64,000 nt of DNA from Eucommia ulmoides (taxonomy: Eukaryota > Streptophyta > Magnoliopsida > Garryales > Eucommiaceae): assembly GCA_016647705.1 (NCBI GenBank), contig CM028332.1, positions 29,827,300-29,891,299 of the forward strand, given 5' to 3'. Shown here piece after piece: positions 32,719-44,422 of this stretch. Under the pieces are notes generated by a model. That model saw only the letters and a list, made by a program, of their open reading frames with translations. It did no database searches and was not told where the DNA came from. Both the position numbers and the translations under genes were made by a program. Position 1 is the first letter of the stretch; every line of letters begins with the position of its first letter.

Positions 32719-33189
32719 TTTTGTTCTGTCAAAGGAGAAAAAAGGTACTAGTGCCGAGGAGAAGGAAGAGCTCTCGAATATTTTGCAAGTGTCAAATGAA
32801 TTTAGGGGACCCCTTTTTAAAAAAAATGGATGTGCCCATACGAAGAGTCACCTAGCCTAACGGTCACTATTGCCTCGATCCTTGTGCTTAGTGCCATATG
32901 GCATCCATCCTACGGTCGTCCTTTTGGCTTTCCCAGCAAGCCTGGATAGGCGTATATGCCACCCGCGCACTACATGTGGGGGTGTAGAGTGAAGCACGTG
33001 CCATCCATGTGCCAAACACTGGTGTCGGGCGAAGTTTCCTAAAATACAATTGTCGCGAATTCCTTGGTCTGAGAGTTCGAAGTCCTAATCTTCCGTCTGG
33101 GTGCCCGAAAAAACTCGGACTGGGGGGCAACTCATGGAGGTGAATTTGGTCACCAAGATGGCACGAATTAGGAAGCATAAAGTATGAAA

Positions 33190-34680
33190 TATCATCCAGG
33201 CTACGGTGTCCGAGCACCCTCAGCTCGGATTCACCCAAAGGGAAGGACTTCCTTGGTTTCCTTCCTCCTAATAACCAATAGTTGTCTGAGCACCCTTAGC
33301 TCGGATATATCGAAAGGGGAGAGCCCCAAACCCCTTTTTTCTTCTTGATCGTCGAAATGTGAAGAGATGTCCGAGTTACGATGTCCGAGTACCCTTAGCT
33401 GGGACATACCCAAAGGGGGAGCATTAAACCTCTTCTGTCCTCCTGGTTGTCAAAGGTGAAGAAACGTTCGAGCTGTGGTGTTCGAACACCCCTAGCTCGG
33501 ATATATTCAAACAGGGGAGTCAGACCCCTCCCCTAGGTCATCCAGATATCAAGCTACCGAGTTGAGGTGTTTGAACACCCTCAGCTCGGACGTCATCCAA
33601 GGATGGTCTCAAATGGTAATAAAGTTTTTATTACCGAGCTGGGGTGTCCGAGAACCCCCAACTCGAATTATCTCCAAGGTGGATACCTCAAATAGAATGG
33701 GGGTCTACTTGCCGAGCTGGGGTGTCCGAGCACCCTCTGCTCGGATTGTCTACAAATTGGAAAGCCTTAGAAGATACTGAAGACTCAATGTTGAGCTGTG
33801 GTGCTTGAGTACTCTCAGCTCAGATACATCCAAAAAGGAGACCCTCAAGGAGGAAGTTCAAGTTGCATGACCGAGTTGATGTTTTTAAGCACCCTCAGCT
33901 CGGATTTGCTCGGTTTGGTAAGCCTCAAGGGAAGTGAAGACATTTTTCCAAGCTGGGGTGTCCGAACACCCTCAGCTCGGGGTCTCAAAATTAAGAGCCT
34001 TAATAAGGGTTGAGGGTGCGTATTATGCTAACGAGTTAAAGAACTCTCAGATCGGACTCTGTCAAAATGGAAAGCCTCAATGAAGTCTTAATATGCATGC
34101 CGAGCTGACGAATCCGAGAACTCTTAGCTCGGATCGCTGAAATGAGAGAGCCTCTAATTGGTCTTTAAGGGAACTATGCCGAGCTACGAAGTCCGAACAC
34201 TCTCAGCTCGTCGGATTCCCCAAATATGGGGCCTTCTTGTCTGAACCGAGATGGGGGCCATCAAACGAACTATGAAGAAAAGGGTTCGAGCTACAGAGTC
34301 CAGGCACTCCCAGCTCGGATTCACCTAAATATGGAGCCTCCCTACTCGAACTGACCTGAATATCATCGTGCTGACATGACAAATTTGGGCCCTCTTAACT
34401 CGATTTACTCATTATATAGAACCTCAATGATGGTTGGAGATACATATTGGGCTGACGAGTCTGAGCACTCTCAGCTCAGATTAACCAAATGTGGAGGTTC
34501 CTTTCTAAACTGAACTGGAGACATCAAACAAGTCATAAAGAAATGGGTCCAAGCTGCGGAGTTCGAGCACTCTTAGCTTGGATTCACTAAAATATGGATC
34601 CTCCTTAACCAAATCGAGTTGAAGATCATCGTACCGGGCTGGCGAGTCCGAGCACTCTCAACTCGGATTCTACGAATATG
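33190..34680 (+). repeat. Hairpin-forming degenerate tandem array 2, about 15 units
   Basis: Units of roughly 80-110 bp, each with a core like CGAGCTGGGGTGTCCGAGC then ACCCTCAGCTCGGAT. Clear cores start near 33195, 33280, 33370, 33468, 33555, 33640, 33715, 33790, 33870, 33950, 34030, 34105, 34180, 34280, 34450, 34550 and 34635. Arms CGAGCT and AGCTCG are inverted, and compensating changes appear in some units. It lies immediately before the LTR at 34700, in the 3' untranslated part of the element. Confidence 0.78.
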
Positions 34681-34699
34681 GGGTCTCTCAAGGCCGTTT

Positions 34700-35280
34700 T
34701 GAAGCTCCCGAAGCCATTTTGGCGCTCTCTCCACCTCTTGATCATCCAAAGGGGCTAAAAACAAGCCATTACTTTCCATTACAAGTGGGCCGGCCCATAG
34801 GCTTCTAAGAAAATGAGTCTAGAGGCCCAGTCCAGGTGATTAAGCCCTTAATCCGCTAGCTCATTGGTTGTTAGATGAATTAGGTTAATTAACTGAGCTC
34901 GGCTTCCTAATTTTGCGACGCTAATTGAGTCCAGCGCCTTATAAATACATCGTGGCCTCCAATACCACAAAGGTAAATGCTTCTAATTTACTCTAGAGTA
35001 CTATTATCCTTTCTCCTTGGTTATTTATTCTCACGCTGGACGGGTCTCACTGAGCACAACCCGGTAGGCCTTTATGTAGGTGCTCGGAGTGCAGAATAGA
35101 GTCCGGAGTATAATTCATCTTAGAGTCTGATCAGGATCTCGGAGTCGAGCAAAGAGCTTAGATCGGATTGTAACTACCTCTAAAGTGTCAAAAGTTTCAG
35201 ATTCTCCAGTTCTTCACTTACACCACACGTACCATGCCTTTCCGGACCATACTGTGGGTTCTCGCTATTTTTCGACGACA
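34700..35280 (+). mobile_element. Ty3-gypsy LTR (first of pair)
   Basis: About 581 bp, TGAAGCTCCCGAAG to TTTTTCGACGACA. Aligns along its length with 38380-38948, sharing CCACCTCTTGATCATCCA, GTGGGCCGGCCCA, a TATA box (CTTATAAATAC at 34939) and GGATCTCGGAGTC. Right after it comes TTTGGCGCCTTCTATGGGAA, the conserved leader of Tat-type elements. By eye about four fifths of positions match the second LTR, so the pair is old. Confidence 0.75.
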
Positions 35281-38200
35281 AAACTTTGGCGCCTTCTATG
35301 GGAACGCACAAAAAGATTTTCTTGATTGTCAGCTCCCAAAGTCGCTAAGACCTGATGATCACAATGTCCGGTTCGGTCATCAGAGAAGAAGATCATACTT
35401 CTGCCGAGAACAACAATCCAACAATCCAGCTTGCCTTGTCAAAGCCTCCCAGGCGAGAATCTCGAGTTCTAAATATTAAAAATCATCATCCACCGTTAAC
35501 TAGGCCAATGATGCAGCCCACCGTACCGACGGCCCAACCTACCGGCCAGATAGGACCGTCAGTCTTGCCCTCTGGACAATTTGTTGGGCAGACCTCAGGG
35601 GCACCCGAAGCCTCTCGCGTCGACCACTTGGAAAACCAGTTGCGTCAGTTCCATAATTTCTTTCAAGTCCTCCTCCCTTGCTTGCCGCTGACCCTACCTG
35701 TGGGAGTATCGGTTCTCTAGTCTACAGGGGGATGAACGAGCACCTTAGCTTGAGGATCGCGTGGTCTACTCCAATGGACATGCTCTAAGGGCCCATCCCC
35801 AGCTACGCAACAACAGATGAAGGGAGGTTGACTTGGCACCTCTCAAAGCATCCGAATACCTATCTCCACATTCGCCGAGGTAAATGAGAGACAATCGAAT
35901 GGAATCCCTGCCGAGCCGAGCCTAGAGTTATGTCGTTTGATCGGAGTATAGGTCACAACATGGTCATAAATTGGATTCGCATTCACCACCCCCAGGTTGT
36001 GAGCTCCATGTGCTACTGTTAGCTTGGCTAGCGTACCTCCGAAGGTTGAAGTACTGGTGGAAAGACGCCTCACTAACATGGAGGCCGTTTGTATCAAATT
36101 CAGGGAACAAGGGGCCCAGTTGGGCTATTGTTCAAGGTAAGTTTTTCATTCGTTGATGAGATTTTGGAAGAACCTTGGCCTACACGTTTCACTCACCCCT
36201 AAATGATCCCTTATAACGGAACCTCTAATCCGGTAGACCAGCTATCCATCTTCAAGTCCTACATGGATTTACATACTACCTCAGTAGTTATGAGGTGTAA
36301 AACTTTTCCTCTCACCCTAACGGGAGCTGAGGGGTGGGGCATGGTTCCACTTCTTGGCTCTCATGTCCATCTACAGTTTTTCGGAGCTGTTACAACTTTT
36401 TCTCTCTCAGTTCGGATGTTCCTGATGCCGGGCAAACCATGGTGCACATCCTCGTCCTCCAGCATGTGCCCGATGAGTCGTTAAAATATTATGTGGAACG
36501 GTTCAACATGGTAGTCGTTAGCAACGACAAAGTTTCCGATGTCGTCGTGATGAATGCTTTTATAGACAGTCTCAGGCACCGGAGATTATCTTACGACCTC
36601 TGTTTTGACCCCGCGCCGAATGGTAGGGCGTAAAATATGCCGCTACTTACACTCATAAGTATACGGGTCGTATCAACAGGGATTGGGGTCGTTACTATCG
36701 AATATCGCGTTTGTCGTGACCTAACTTTATCCACACGAAAAAAAATGTATTTAATTAATTAAACTAATATTAATATAGCCTAAATTAACTACACTAATAT
36801 GCTAATATGTTTTAGGGTGAAGAATTGCCTAGGGATTAACGTGCTTATAAATACGTGTTCAATTTTGATTTACTCACGTTTACGGTGTTCGACCTATTTG
36901 ACAACCTCAGTACGTAAACTCCACCGCCACCTCTCCCGAGTGTAAGACGGGGGAATACATGATTTCGATTCAATGAAGAAGTCCCCCTCAACGTCTTAAC
37001 GACCCTAGGTCACGTGAGTCTCACCCAGCGTCATTGATTGCACACAATCCAACTCTCTCCCGGGTTATTGGATCGTCGCGTTGTATTTACCCTATCGACA
37101 ATCTCCGTTCTAAAACTCCCTCGCCACCTCTTCCGAGTGTAAGACGAGGGATATAACGCAACTTCGAGCCAACGAAAAAGTCCCCCTCAACGTCTTAACG
37201 ACCCTAGATCGCGTGAGTCTTGCCCCAACGTCATCGATTGTCCACAATTCAAACCCCGACCGGGTTATAGAATCGTGGCGTTTGTTTACCCTAATCTGAA
37301 TCCGGGGTTTGTCAAAACCCCGTATTCTCCATTTACCATTCTAATCATAATAAACAAACAATACGATAAACACAATCAAACTACGAAGAACAAACATAAA
37401 CGCAACACCGAAATCATCCAAACAAATATATTTATAAATATACCGTTAATCCCTACTACAATCCATATTTAACTCGTGGCCATAGCCGCATAAACATATA
37501 AATTAAGCTAAACATGCTCACATGATCCTAAGATAAAGAAATAAGGAAAAACAATCGAAGAACTTAGCCTCGTCCGAAGATAAACCGCTAAGAACGCGCA
37601 ACGATCGATTCGCCGTCTTCTCTACTTCGGGATGTGATTGTGCAAGGGATTTTCGCCTAGGCGGTGGATTCTTCGCTTAGGCGGAGTTAGGTTGGTTTGG
37701 CTGATCGTCTAGGCGGTGAAGTAGGCAGTGGACTGGGAGAACATTCTGTTGGATTTTCGCCTAGGCGAAGAAAACTTCGCCTAGGCGAGCGGCTGTCAGT
37801 AGCCCATCTTTGTTTTATGCTGAATTTCCACCTAGGCGAAGGAATCTTCACCTAGGCGGTTGTCTGTCAGTAATGTTTTGCTCTTTTGTCAGCTTCTTCA
37901 TCGCCTAGGCGGTGGGCCAGTTTCATATTTTAGCCTTCGAGCTTGTTTATCCACCGTAACTTCGACTCGCTTTGGTTCGATCTCATCGTTTTCGCTTCAG
38001 TTTCCTATCTTTATGCCCCATATACATGATTTATACAAAAAGTATGAAAACTAATTAAAACACATAAAAATAATTATAAACGTACTCGAAAACTAACAAA
38101 ACCGATTTGAAAATACGTAAGTATTTTACACCTATCACCGAACCTCAGCGCCACACTCGATAGGAGAACACGATTCCACAACACCGACCTGAGAGAAGTG

Positions 38201-38380
38201 GCTAAGAAAGATCGGGAGGGAGGATGAATGAAAAAATACAAGGCAGAGAAAAGTCCAAATCGGGCTCAAGGATCTAGGAGTCTACAAGCCGAGGAGAGAT
38301 TAGGCCCGCTTCCTGGGGACCGGAGGCCCCTCTCACCCCAGGGCATCGTCAACACGGTTTTACCCGAAGCCGTTAATCCG
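35281..38380 (+). pseudogene. Ty3-gypsy leader and gag relic, interrupted by copy 3 of the LTR-like family
   Basis: Leader at 35281, then a Pro/Gln-rich region (PTVPTAQPTGQIGP, about 35520), and the retrotransposon gag domain (about 36190-36620). The latter has PYNGTSNPVDQLSIFKSYMD, FPLTLTGAEGW, HVPDESLKYYVERFNM and MNAFIDSLRHRRLSYDLC. Gag is cut at 36620 by a 1.5-kb insertion; a short remainder (38143-38380) leads directly into the second LTR with no pol. A fossil with many breaks. Confidence 0.75.
36621..38137 (+). mobile_element. LTR-like insertion, copy 3 (solo LTR), in the gypsy gag
   Basis: 1517 bp, TGGTAGGGCGTAAAATATG to ATTTTACACCTATCA, with a perfect 5-bp duplication CCGAA (36616-36620, 38138-38142). 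Very similar to copy 2 throughout, including both CTCTCCCGAGTGTAAGA modules and the CGCCTAGGCGG zone (37650-37915). End inverted repeat about 16 bp (TGGTAGGGCGTAAAATA versus TGATAGGTGTAAAATA). Confidence 0.82.
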
Positions 38381-38947
38381 CAAGCTCCTAAAGTCGTTTT
38401 GCCGCCTTCTCCACCTCTTGATCATCCAGATGGGCTAAAAATGGGTCGTTACTCTCCATTACATGTGGGCCGGCCCACGTGCTTCTACAAATGAGCCTAG
38501 AGGCCTAGTTCAGGTGATTAACCCCTTAATCCACTAGCTTATTGGTTGTCAGATGAATTAGGTTAATTAATCGAGCTCGGTTCCCTAATTTTGCGGCGCT
38601 AATTGAGCCTAGCGTCCTATAAATACCATGTAGCCTCCATTTTCACAAAGGTACATGCTTCTAATTAACTCTATAGAACTATTAGCATTTCTCCTTTGAC
38701 ATTTATTTTCACGCTGGAGGGGTCTAACCAGGCACAACCTTGGTAGGCTTTTTGTGCAGGTACTCGGAGTGTGGATTGGAGCTCAGCTCAGAGTTTGAAT
38801 AGGATCTCGGAGTCAAGAAAGGAGCTCAGATCGGATTGCAACTACCTCTAAAGCGTCAAAAGTTTCAGATTCTTCAATTTTTCACCTACACCACACGTGC
38901 CGTGCCTTTCCAGACCATATTGTGGGTGCTCGCCATTTTTCAACACC

Positions 38948-38948
<1 letters not shown>
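38380..38948 (+). mobile_element. Ty3-gypsy LTR (second of pair)
   Basis: Aligns with 34700-35280 and ends CATTTTTCAACACCA. TATA box CCTATAAATACC near 38616. The left border is less clear than that of its partner. It is followed directly by a (TA)n run, so no flanking duplication could be judged. Confidence 0.72.

Positions 38949-38956
<8 letters not shown>

Positions 38957-39011
<55 letters not shown>
38957..39011 (+). repeat. (TA)n microsatellite
   Basis: About 27 TA units starting right after the gypsy LTR end and an ACATACAT stretch. Confidence 0.95.
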
Positions 39012-39014
<3 letters not shown>

Positions 39015-39664
39015 TCAATTATATAACAATATATAATTGAAAGCAAATGCTACCCAAAAGAATAAATTCAAGAATGGTACAACAACCCATATAAAGCAGT
39101 CAAGTACCTACAATTAAGAAATCAAATCAAAATTCCTACGAAATCAAATAAAAAAACCTAACAAATCAAATCAGATTCTTGGCACATACATACTATTTGG
39201 TTAAATGAGAAACAACCAATAAGCAATTTGGAACTTGATCGATGCCATGACTTTGGGTAAACTCGAATAGCATATCATGTAAACCCGAATAGCATATCAT
39301 CTCGAAACCCTAAGCTCTATTTTTTGCCATGGCCACAGATGACTCCCCCATGTTCCAAAATACAGTCTATACGGCACATGGTGATCTCCAATTCTAACAG
39401 TTGATGATCGCCGGCTCAATCGTTGGTATGGTCGAGTACATGGCCGACAGACATTCGGGTCCATTCTTAGTTCAGAAGGTTCGGTTGGTGTACCGCGACA
39501 TTGGAGTTGGTGGTGCGATCTGGTGAAATGATAGAAGAAATATTAGGGAACAATGGCCATTAGTGATGTGGAATTGAGAAAGCGCGACTGAACATTATAA
39601 TTTATGGAGGGAGAGAGAGAGAGAGAGAGAGTGTAATTGAGATCGAGAGAGCCCTACCTGACTT
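39012..39664. other. Gene-free spacer
   Basis: No coding frame. Contains a near-repeat (AAACCCGAATAGCATATCAT twice, 39258-39300) and a GA microsatellite at 39607-39632. Confidence 0.5.
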
Positions 39665-39772
39665 TAGGCATTGGAGAGTTGTTTCCAAAAGTTATAAAAT
39701 AACCAATATGGGTCACCTTTTAACTTATATACAATTTTGGGTCTTTCCGACCATACGAGGGTCAGTTTCATG

Positions 39773-39810
<38 letters not shown>

Positions 39811-40333
39811 TTATTTAAAAATTGGCCTTGGGAAGACCGGTTTTTAAAAAGGGGACTGCCACTGTGGCAGCCCTCTTTACCTCCCATCTCCATTCCCATC
39901 TCTTCCCTATCATCCCTAAAAAAGTAAAATAAAAAAAGTTTTTTTTTTTTTTTACATATTATTTAATCAAATTTATTTATCACACAATTCATTTTATTGG
40001 GATACTATTTTAAGCTTTTTAGAAAAAAAAATGTTTGATGTAAAATCACCTGCATATTTTTAATATTTTCGGTAACTTTGAGTTAATTAACGGTAGTATA
40101 TCGGTATTTTGAATAAACCCTAATTTTTTGTGCATAAATTACCTCAAAAACACTCCATAATGTAATTTATAATACTAAAAACAGACAAGTGAATGATTTT
40201 AAAAAAATCGCCAAAGTTGGCCCACATGAGCTGTTTCGATGACGGTGTAATTTTTTCGACAATTTGGAGTTAATAAAAAGTACCTTATCCGTACACGAAA
40301 TAAAGTCAATTTTTTTTTGTATACAAACTATGA

Positions 40334-40334
40334 A

Positions 40335-40362
<28 letters not shown>
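40334..40362 (+). repeat. (CA)n microsatellite
   Basis: About 14 CA units; one of several simple repeats in this element, with (TA)n at 39777-39805 and 41490-41516 and a T run at 41517-41537. Confidence 0.9.
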
Positions 40363-40367
<5 letters not shown>

Positions 40368-40609
40368 ATACATGCATATATAAATAGTTTAATTTGTCAC
40401 AAATATCTAGCTGATGCAGGTTTTCAACTTTATCAATAATCAACTTTAATTTATCAGAATCAGGCTTAGAAATATCTTATTTGTCATATGCAATAATCAA
40501 TATATGTAATCGCTAAATTAGCAAATGAACTCCAAAATTTTCCTAAGCATTATAAAGTAAACAATTCATAGATAACAAGCGAGCATACCCGCTGATGTGA
40601 TTCTTCACA

Positions 40610-40755
40610 GTCAAGTATCGAGATTTAAGAACTTTGCATTCGTTAAAGCCTTCATTTCTGGAAGATTTTCCAGTTCCGGCTGTCACTTCAACATTTTTCG
40701 ATCTGGGTCTATTTTCCTTACTATTATTCCTACCCGCACTGCTAGACTTTTTGTT
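40610..40755 (-). pseudogene. Captured gene fragment A, possibly from an Nse4-like gene
   Basis: The minus strand reads SSSAGRNNSKENRPRSKNVE, then GKSSRNEGFNECKVLKSRYL, then TVKNHISG. The segment CKVLKSRYLTVKNHIS resembles the (R/K)VLRSRYLAVKNLIS stretch near the N-terminus of plant Nse4 (kleisin of the SMC5/6 complex). This is from memory and rests on about 15 residues. It has no start codon or full domain. It lies inside an inverted-repeat element, so capture is the likely origin. Confidence 0.35.
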
Positions 40756-41149
40756 TTAATCATCTAGCTAGTACAAAGTTTGGCATTAGGTAGGTTGACT
40801 AATATAAATAGTATTCATTTCAATTTGGGAGCTAGATCTATTTAAGAAACCATAAATTAATGAACAAAATAAGATAGTTTCACTCATCTTTCAAATATAA
40901 AGTCCTAGACAGTTGTGAAAGAAGAAATTTTCCATGGTAGAAGCAAAATGACACAATTTCTAATGAAGAACGTGGCATATAACCCTTTTGGATTAACATT
41001 AATAACCCTCCAAATATAAGAAAAATATTGCCCTTAATTTTTTTTAATTCCCCTGGGTATTTTTTCCATCTTAATCTAACCAGTTGGCTAAAATCTTTGG
41101 TTATAAATCACCTAATTTTTAATCTTTGTTGAGAGAATCTTTTATCAGA

Positions 41150-41290
41150 TGTGTCCAATTAAGAAGGCCTCTGTGTCACACCATTGTTACTGTGTACCTT
41201 CACTAAGAACTCTGCATTCGTTGAAGCCTTCATTTCCGAAAGATTTTCTAGTCCCAGCCACAACTTTAACATTTTCCGATATTGAACGTG
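41150..41290 (-). pseudogene. Captured gene fragment B, a diverged copy of fragment A
   Basis: The minus strand reads NVKVVAGTRKSFGNEGFNEC then RVL, aligning with the middle of fragment A; about 80% of bases match over about 85 bp by eye. The SRYL part is lost. Same strand as fragment A, 0.54 kb away. Either the element captured the fragment once and then duplicated it, or it recombined between two captured copies. Confidence 0.4.
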
Positions 41291-41482
41291 ATTTATGCAC
41301 AAAAAAATTGGGTTTATTTAAAATACCTATATACCACCGTTCATTAACTCAAAGTTGCCTAGAATATTAAAAATATATAGGTCATATTACATCAAACATT
41401 TTTTTTTTTTTTTTTTTGTAAAAGTGCTTAAAATAGTGTCCCCAACAACATGAATTATGTGTAAAATAAACTTGATTAAATA

Positions 41483-41533
<51 letters not shown>

Positions 41534-41730
41534 TTTTGAACCATTTTTTTTTTATGGTAAAGGGATGGTAAGGATGGGATGGGGGCTTCCAAAAAAAAAA
41601 AATCATAAAAAATAAAAAATAAAAAATTCATGAAACCGTCCCTTGAAAAGCCAGAAAGACCCAAAATCGTATATAAGTTAAAAGGAGACCCATATTAGTT
41701 ATTTTCCAATTTTTGGAATCCAAAAAGGTA

Positions 41731-44422
41731 AACAACTCGGGATTGGAATATTGGAGTTTAATTGATGTGTGTGTGTGAGAGAGAGAGAGAGGAAAAGAAA
41801 ATTAAAAAAAAACTAAAAAATAAAAAGAAATAAGTGAAACAATGATATTGTTACAAAAGACAATCTTGAATTATTTTGTTAAAAAAAAAATATAATATGG
41901 ATTTTTTATTTATGTTAATATAGAGAGTGAATCTGGACTACTATTTATGTGAGAGATAAAGAACGGTTGCGATTTATCTAGGGAGTTTATGTACGTCTTG
42001 TTTTATTATACAAATAGTTTAGGAAAGTGTATCAAAAATAAATTTTAATGCTAGGAAATAAAAATAAAATTGCACCTTAGAAAACTGTTAATGCAAATAT
42101 TTATGACTATTGATACTCATCAATCATGTTTATTTTCAGAAAATAGAAAATAATAGTTAAATAAGCAATTAGAGGTGTTTTTCAAACCTTTTTTTCTTTT
42201 CAAATTATAGTTTTAAACAATTTAAGATGTCCTTTCAATGCTATTTAATAGCTTCGATTATTTGATTAGGAATTGTTATAATAGTCTTTGGAACACATAA
42301 AATTGAATAAATTTGATATGAAATTAATAGAGGAAGAGAGTTAATTTTATTAAAAGGTTAGAGAGAGAGTAATTATACTAAAAACAATCATTAACAAAAA
42401 TATGAGTAAATTTTAGTGAAACCTTTTGTCATTTGCAAAACCTATAATGATATCTCTAGTCATTTGAAAAATATATTCGTCACTCACTTTCTTTGATGTT
42501 AAATATAAAATTACTTATTTGCTTCTATCACTATATTATTAAAAAATAATTAAAACTATCTAATAAATTAATTACTCATATAGCACTCTCAAAAGAATTA
42601 TAATTTTGGTTAACTTTGATTTTTGTTTTTAAATTTTATTTAAATTTTCTTTATTACTTTTAGGATCAAATGATAGTTATATATTTTTTGAGTATTTAAA
42701 AAGTACTTGGTGTTGAATTTTTAAAATTTAAAATTATTCTGAGATTTAAATATTGTTGGTTTAAGTAATACATTTTCCATTTTAATTTTTATTAATTTTG
42801 GGATCAAATGATGTCTTTTTTTTTTTTTTTTTTTTTTTAGCATTGAAAGAGTGTTTGCTGATTAATTTTTTAAATTTAAAATTATTCTAAGAATTAAATA
42901 TTTTTGATTTGTGAATTTAGTTAGAGTTTATATGTAAACGTTTTCATTCAATTACATTTTTTTAATTGTTTGGTGAAATATTCAAATGATATTTTATTTA
43001 GTAATAGTACTCATGTTAAAAAATTGTAGCTTGTAGATTTTCCAATTGTTTTTTTACCCTTTCTTTTGTTCGTCCTTTTTGTTTTTGGTTTTTTTTTAAA
43101 TGAAATTGGTTGCATAAAAAAGGAAAATATTTTTCCCATACTTTTATCAACACTTATATAAGAAATAAAGAATATATAAAAAAATAATTTTTTTTTTTTT
43201 TAAAATAAAAAGCCTAGCAAGTGAAATATTTATGGTTTTTTGTTATTTTTTAAAATATCGTTTACTTAAAAGGGATATAATTTTCATTCTCTATAAATAA
43301 TAAATTATAAAAAGGTAAAAATGTTCAACAAAATTAGATTTCAACAGTTCTGAAGAATTTTCGAGAGTCATTGTTGAGTTTCTAAAGTAGAAGGGGGTGC
43401 AAAGACATTTTCCAAATGATATGGATTGTCATTGTAAGTTTTGTAAATGATAAGGGGTGTCAGTGAAATTTACTAATCAAAATATTCACGTATTTAAAAT
43501 ATCTCTATTTCAAATATAAATGATATTTAAGAAAATTCATGTTCATCACTCATATTCATTTTCCAAAATAGCAAATAATACTTAAATAAGCAATTAGAGG
43601 GGTTTTTCAAATAATCTAATAGATTTTTTTCATGTTATTTAGTAATTTCTATTATTTGATTATGAATTGTTATAATAGTTTTCGAAACACATAAAATTGA
43701 ATAAATTTTATATTTAATTAATAGATGAAGAGATATAATTTCGTTAAATGGTTGGAGAGAGAGTAATTAATTATATTGAAAGCAATCATCAACAAAAATG
43801 TGGGTAAAGTTTAGTGAAGCCTCCTGTCACTTAAAAAATCTACAACAATACCCTTACTTAGAAAATATCTCTGACACTCTCTTTATTTGATATTAAATAT
43901 AAAACTACTTATTTGTTCCTGTTACTATACTATTAAAAAAATAATTTAAAACTATCTATTAAAAGAATTACTCGTATAACTCTCTTAAAAGAATTGCTAA
44001 TTTTTGTCAAGTTTTATTTTATTTTTTTAAATTTTGTTTCTGTAATAGATTTTCAATTCTAAATTTTTATTATTTTTGGGATCAAATGACAATTGTTATA
44101 TATATATATATAAGGTGCCCGTCTACAAGCCTGATGACTTAGTGCTAGGCTGTGATCTAGACTATTGCAGTAAAATAAATGTTAGTTGTTAGTAGTTAGT
44201 AGCCCTTTGTCGGAAGTTTGTTTTAAGTTCATTGGAGTTTGACTTCATATGTTCTTGAGAGAATCAAAGATATTATGCACAACTCATGGTGTTCTTGATG
44301 TTCTTTGACATCTTCTTGATGTTTTTGATATGAACTTGATGTTTTTGTTATGAACTTGATGTTCTTGACATGTTTTTTGATATCTACACTATGTACATGA
44401 TCTATTCACCTAAGAATTAACC
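41731..44422. other. AT-rich stretch with a 0.57-kb direct repeat
   Basis: No genes. About 42105-42720 and 43535-44100 are diverged direct repeats sharing AAATAAGCAATTAGAGG, AATTGTTATAATAGT, GAAACACATAAAATTGAATAAATTT, GAGAGAGAGTAATTA, AAATATAAAA(T/C)TACTTATTTG and ACTATCTA. They could be LTRs of a lost element or a segmental duplication. 44288-44385 holds short repeats of TTCTTGATGTT/ATGAACTTGATG. Confidence 0.5.

Larger units (their letters stand above)
23685..38948 (+). mobile_element. Ty3-gypsy (Tat-type) fossil region with two LTRs, gag, pol, antisense frame and hairpin arrays
   Basis: In order: pol fragment (RNase H, second RNase H, integrase) 23685-26960; hairpin array 27495-28170; antisense open frame 32718-28400; hairpin array 33190-34680; LTR 34700-35280; leader and gag 35281-38380; second LTR about 38380-38948. 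A second RNase H and an antisense frame downstream of pol are known for the Tat lineage (for example Grande). One LTR with 3'-type sequence to its left and a primer site and gag to its right suggests two copies sharing an LTR (LTR-internal-LTR-internal), as unequal recombination produces. The left copy lacks a 5' part; the right copy lacks pol. Three insertions of one LTR-like family interrupt it. Old and heavily broken. Confidence 0.7.
39665..41730. mobile_element. Non-autonomous element with about 110-bp inverted ends (MULE-like) carrying gene-like fragments
   Basis: 39670-39780 and the inverse of 41735-41625 align with few gaps. Shared blocks are GAGTTGTTT, AAAATAACCAATATGGGTC / AAAATAACTAATATGGGTC, CCTTTTAACTTATATAC, ATTTTGGGTCTTTC, and GGTTTCATGAA. 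Long imperfect inverted ends without a transposase suggest a MULE-derived element. I saw no definable target duplication. The interior has units of the TTTGAGTTAA repeat family (40060-40330 and, inverted, 41290-41360), microsatellites, and two related fragments that look coding (40610-40755, 41150-41290). Confidence 0.6.

Noticed and set aside
41382-41664. Lys/Ile/Tyr-rich minus-strand frames
   Set aside because: Low-complexity T runs and (TA)n translated.
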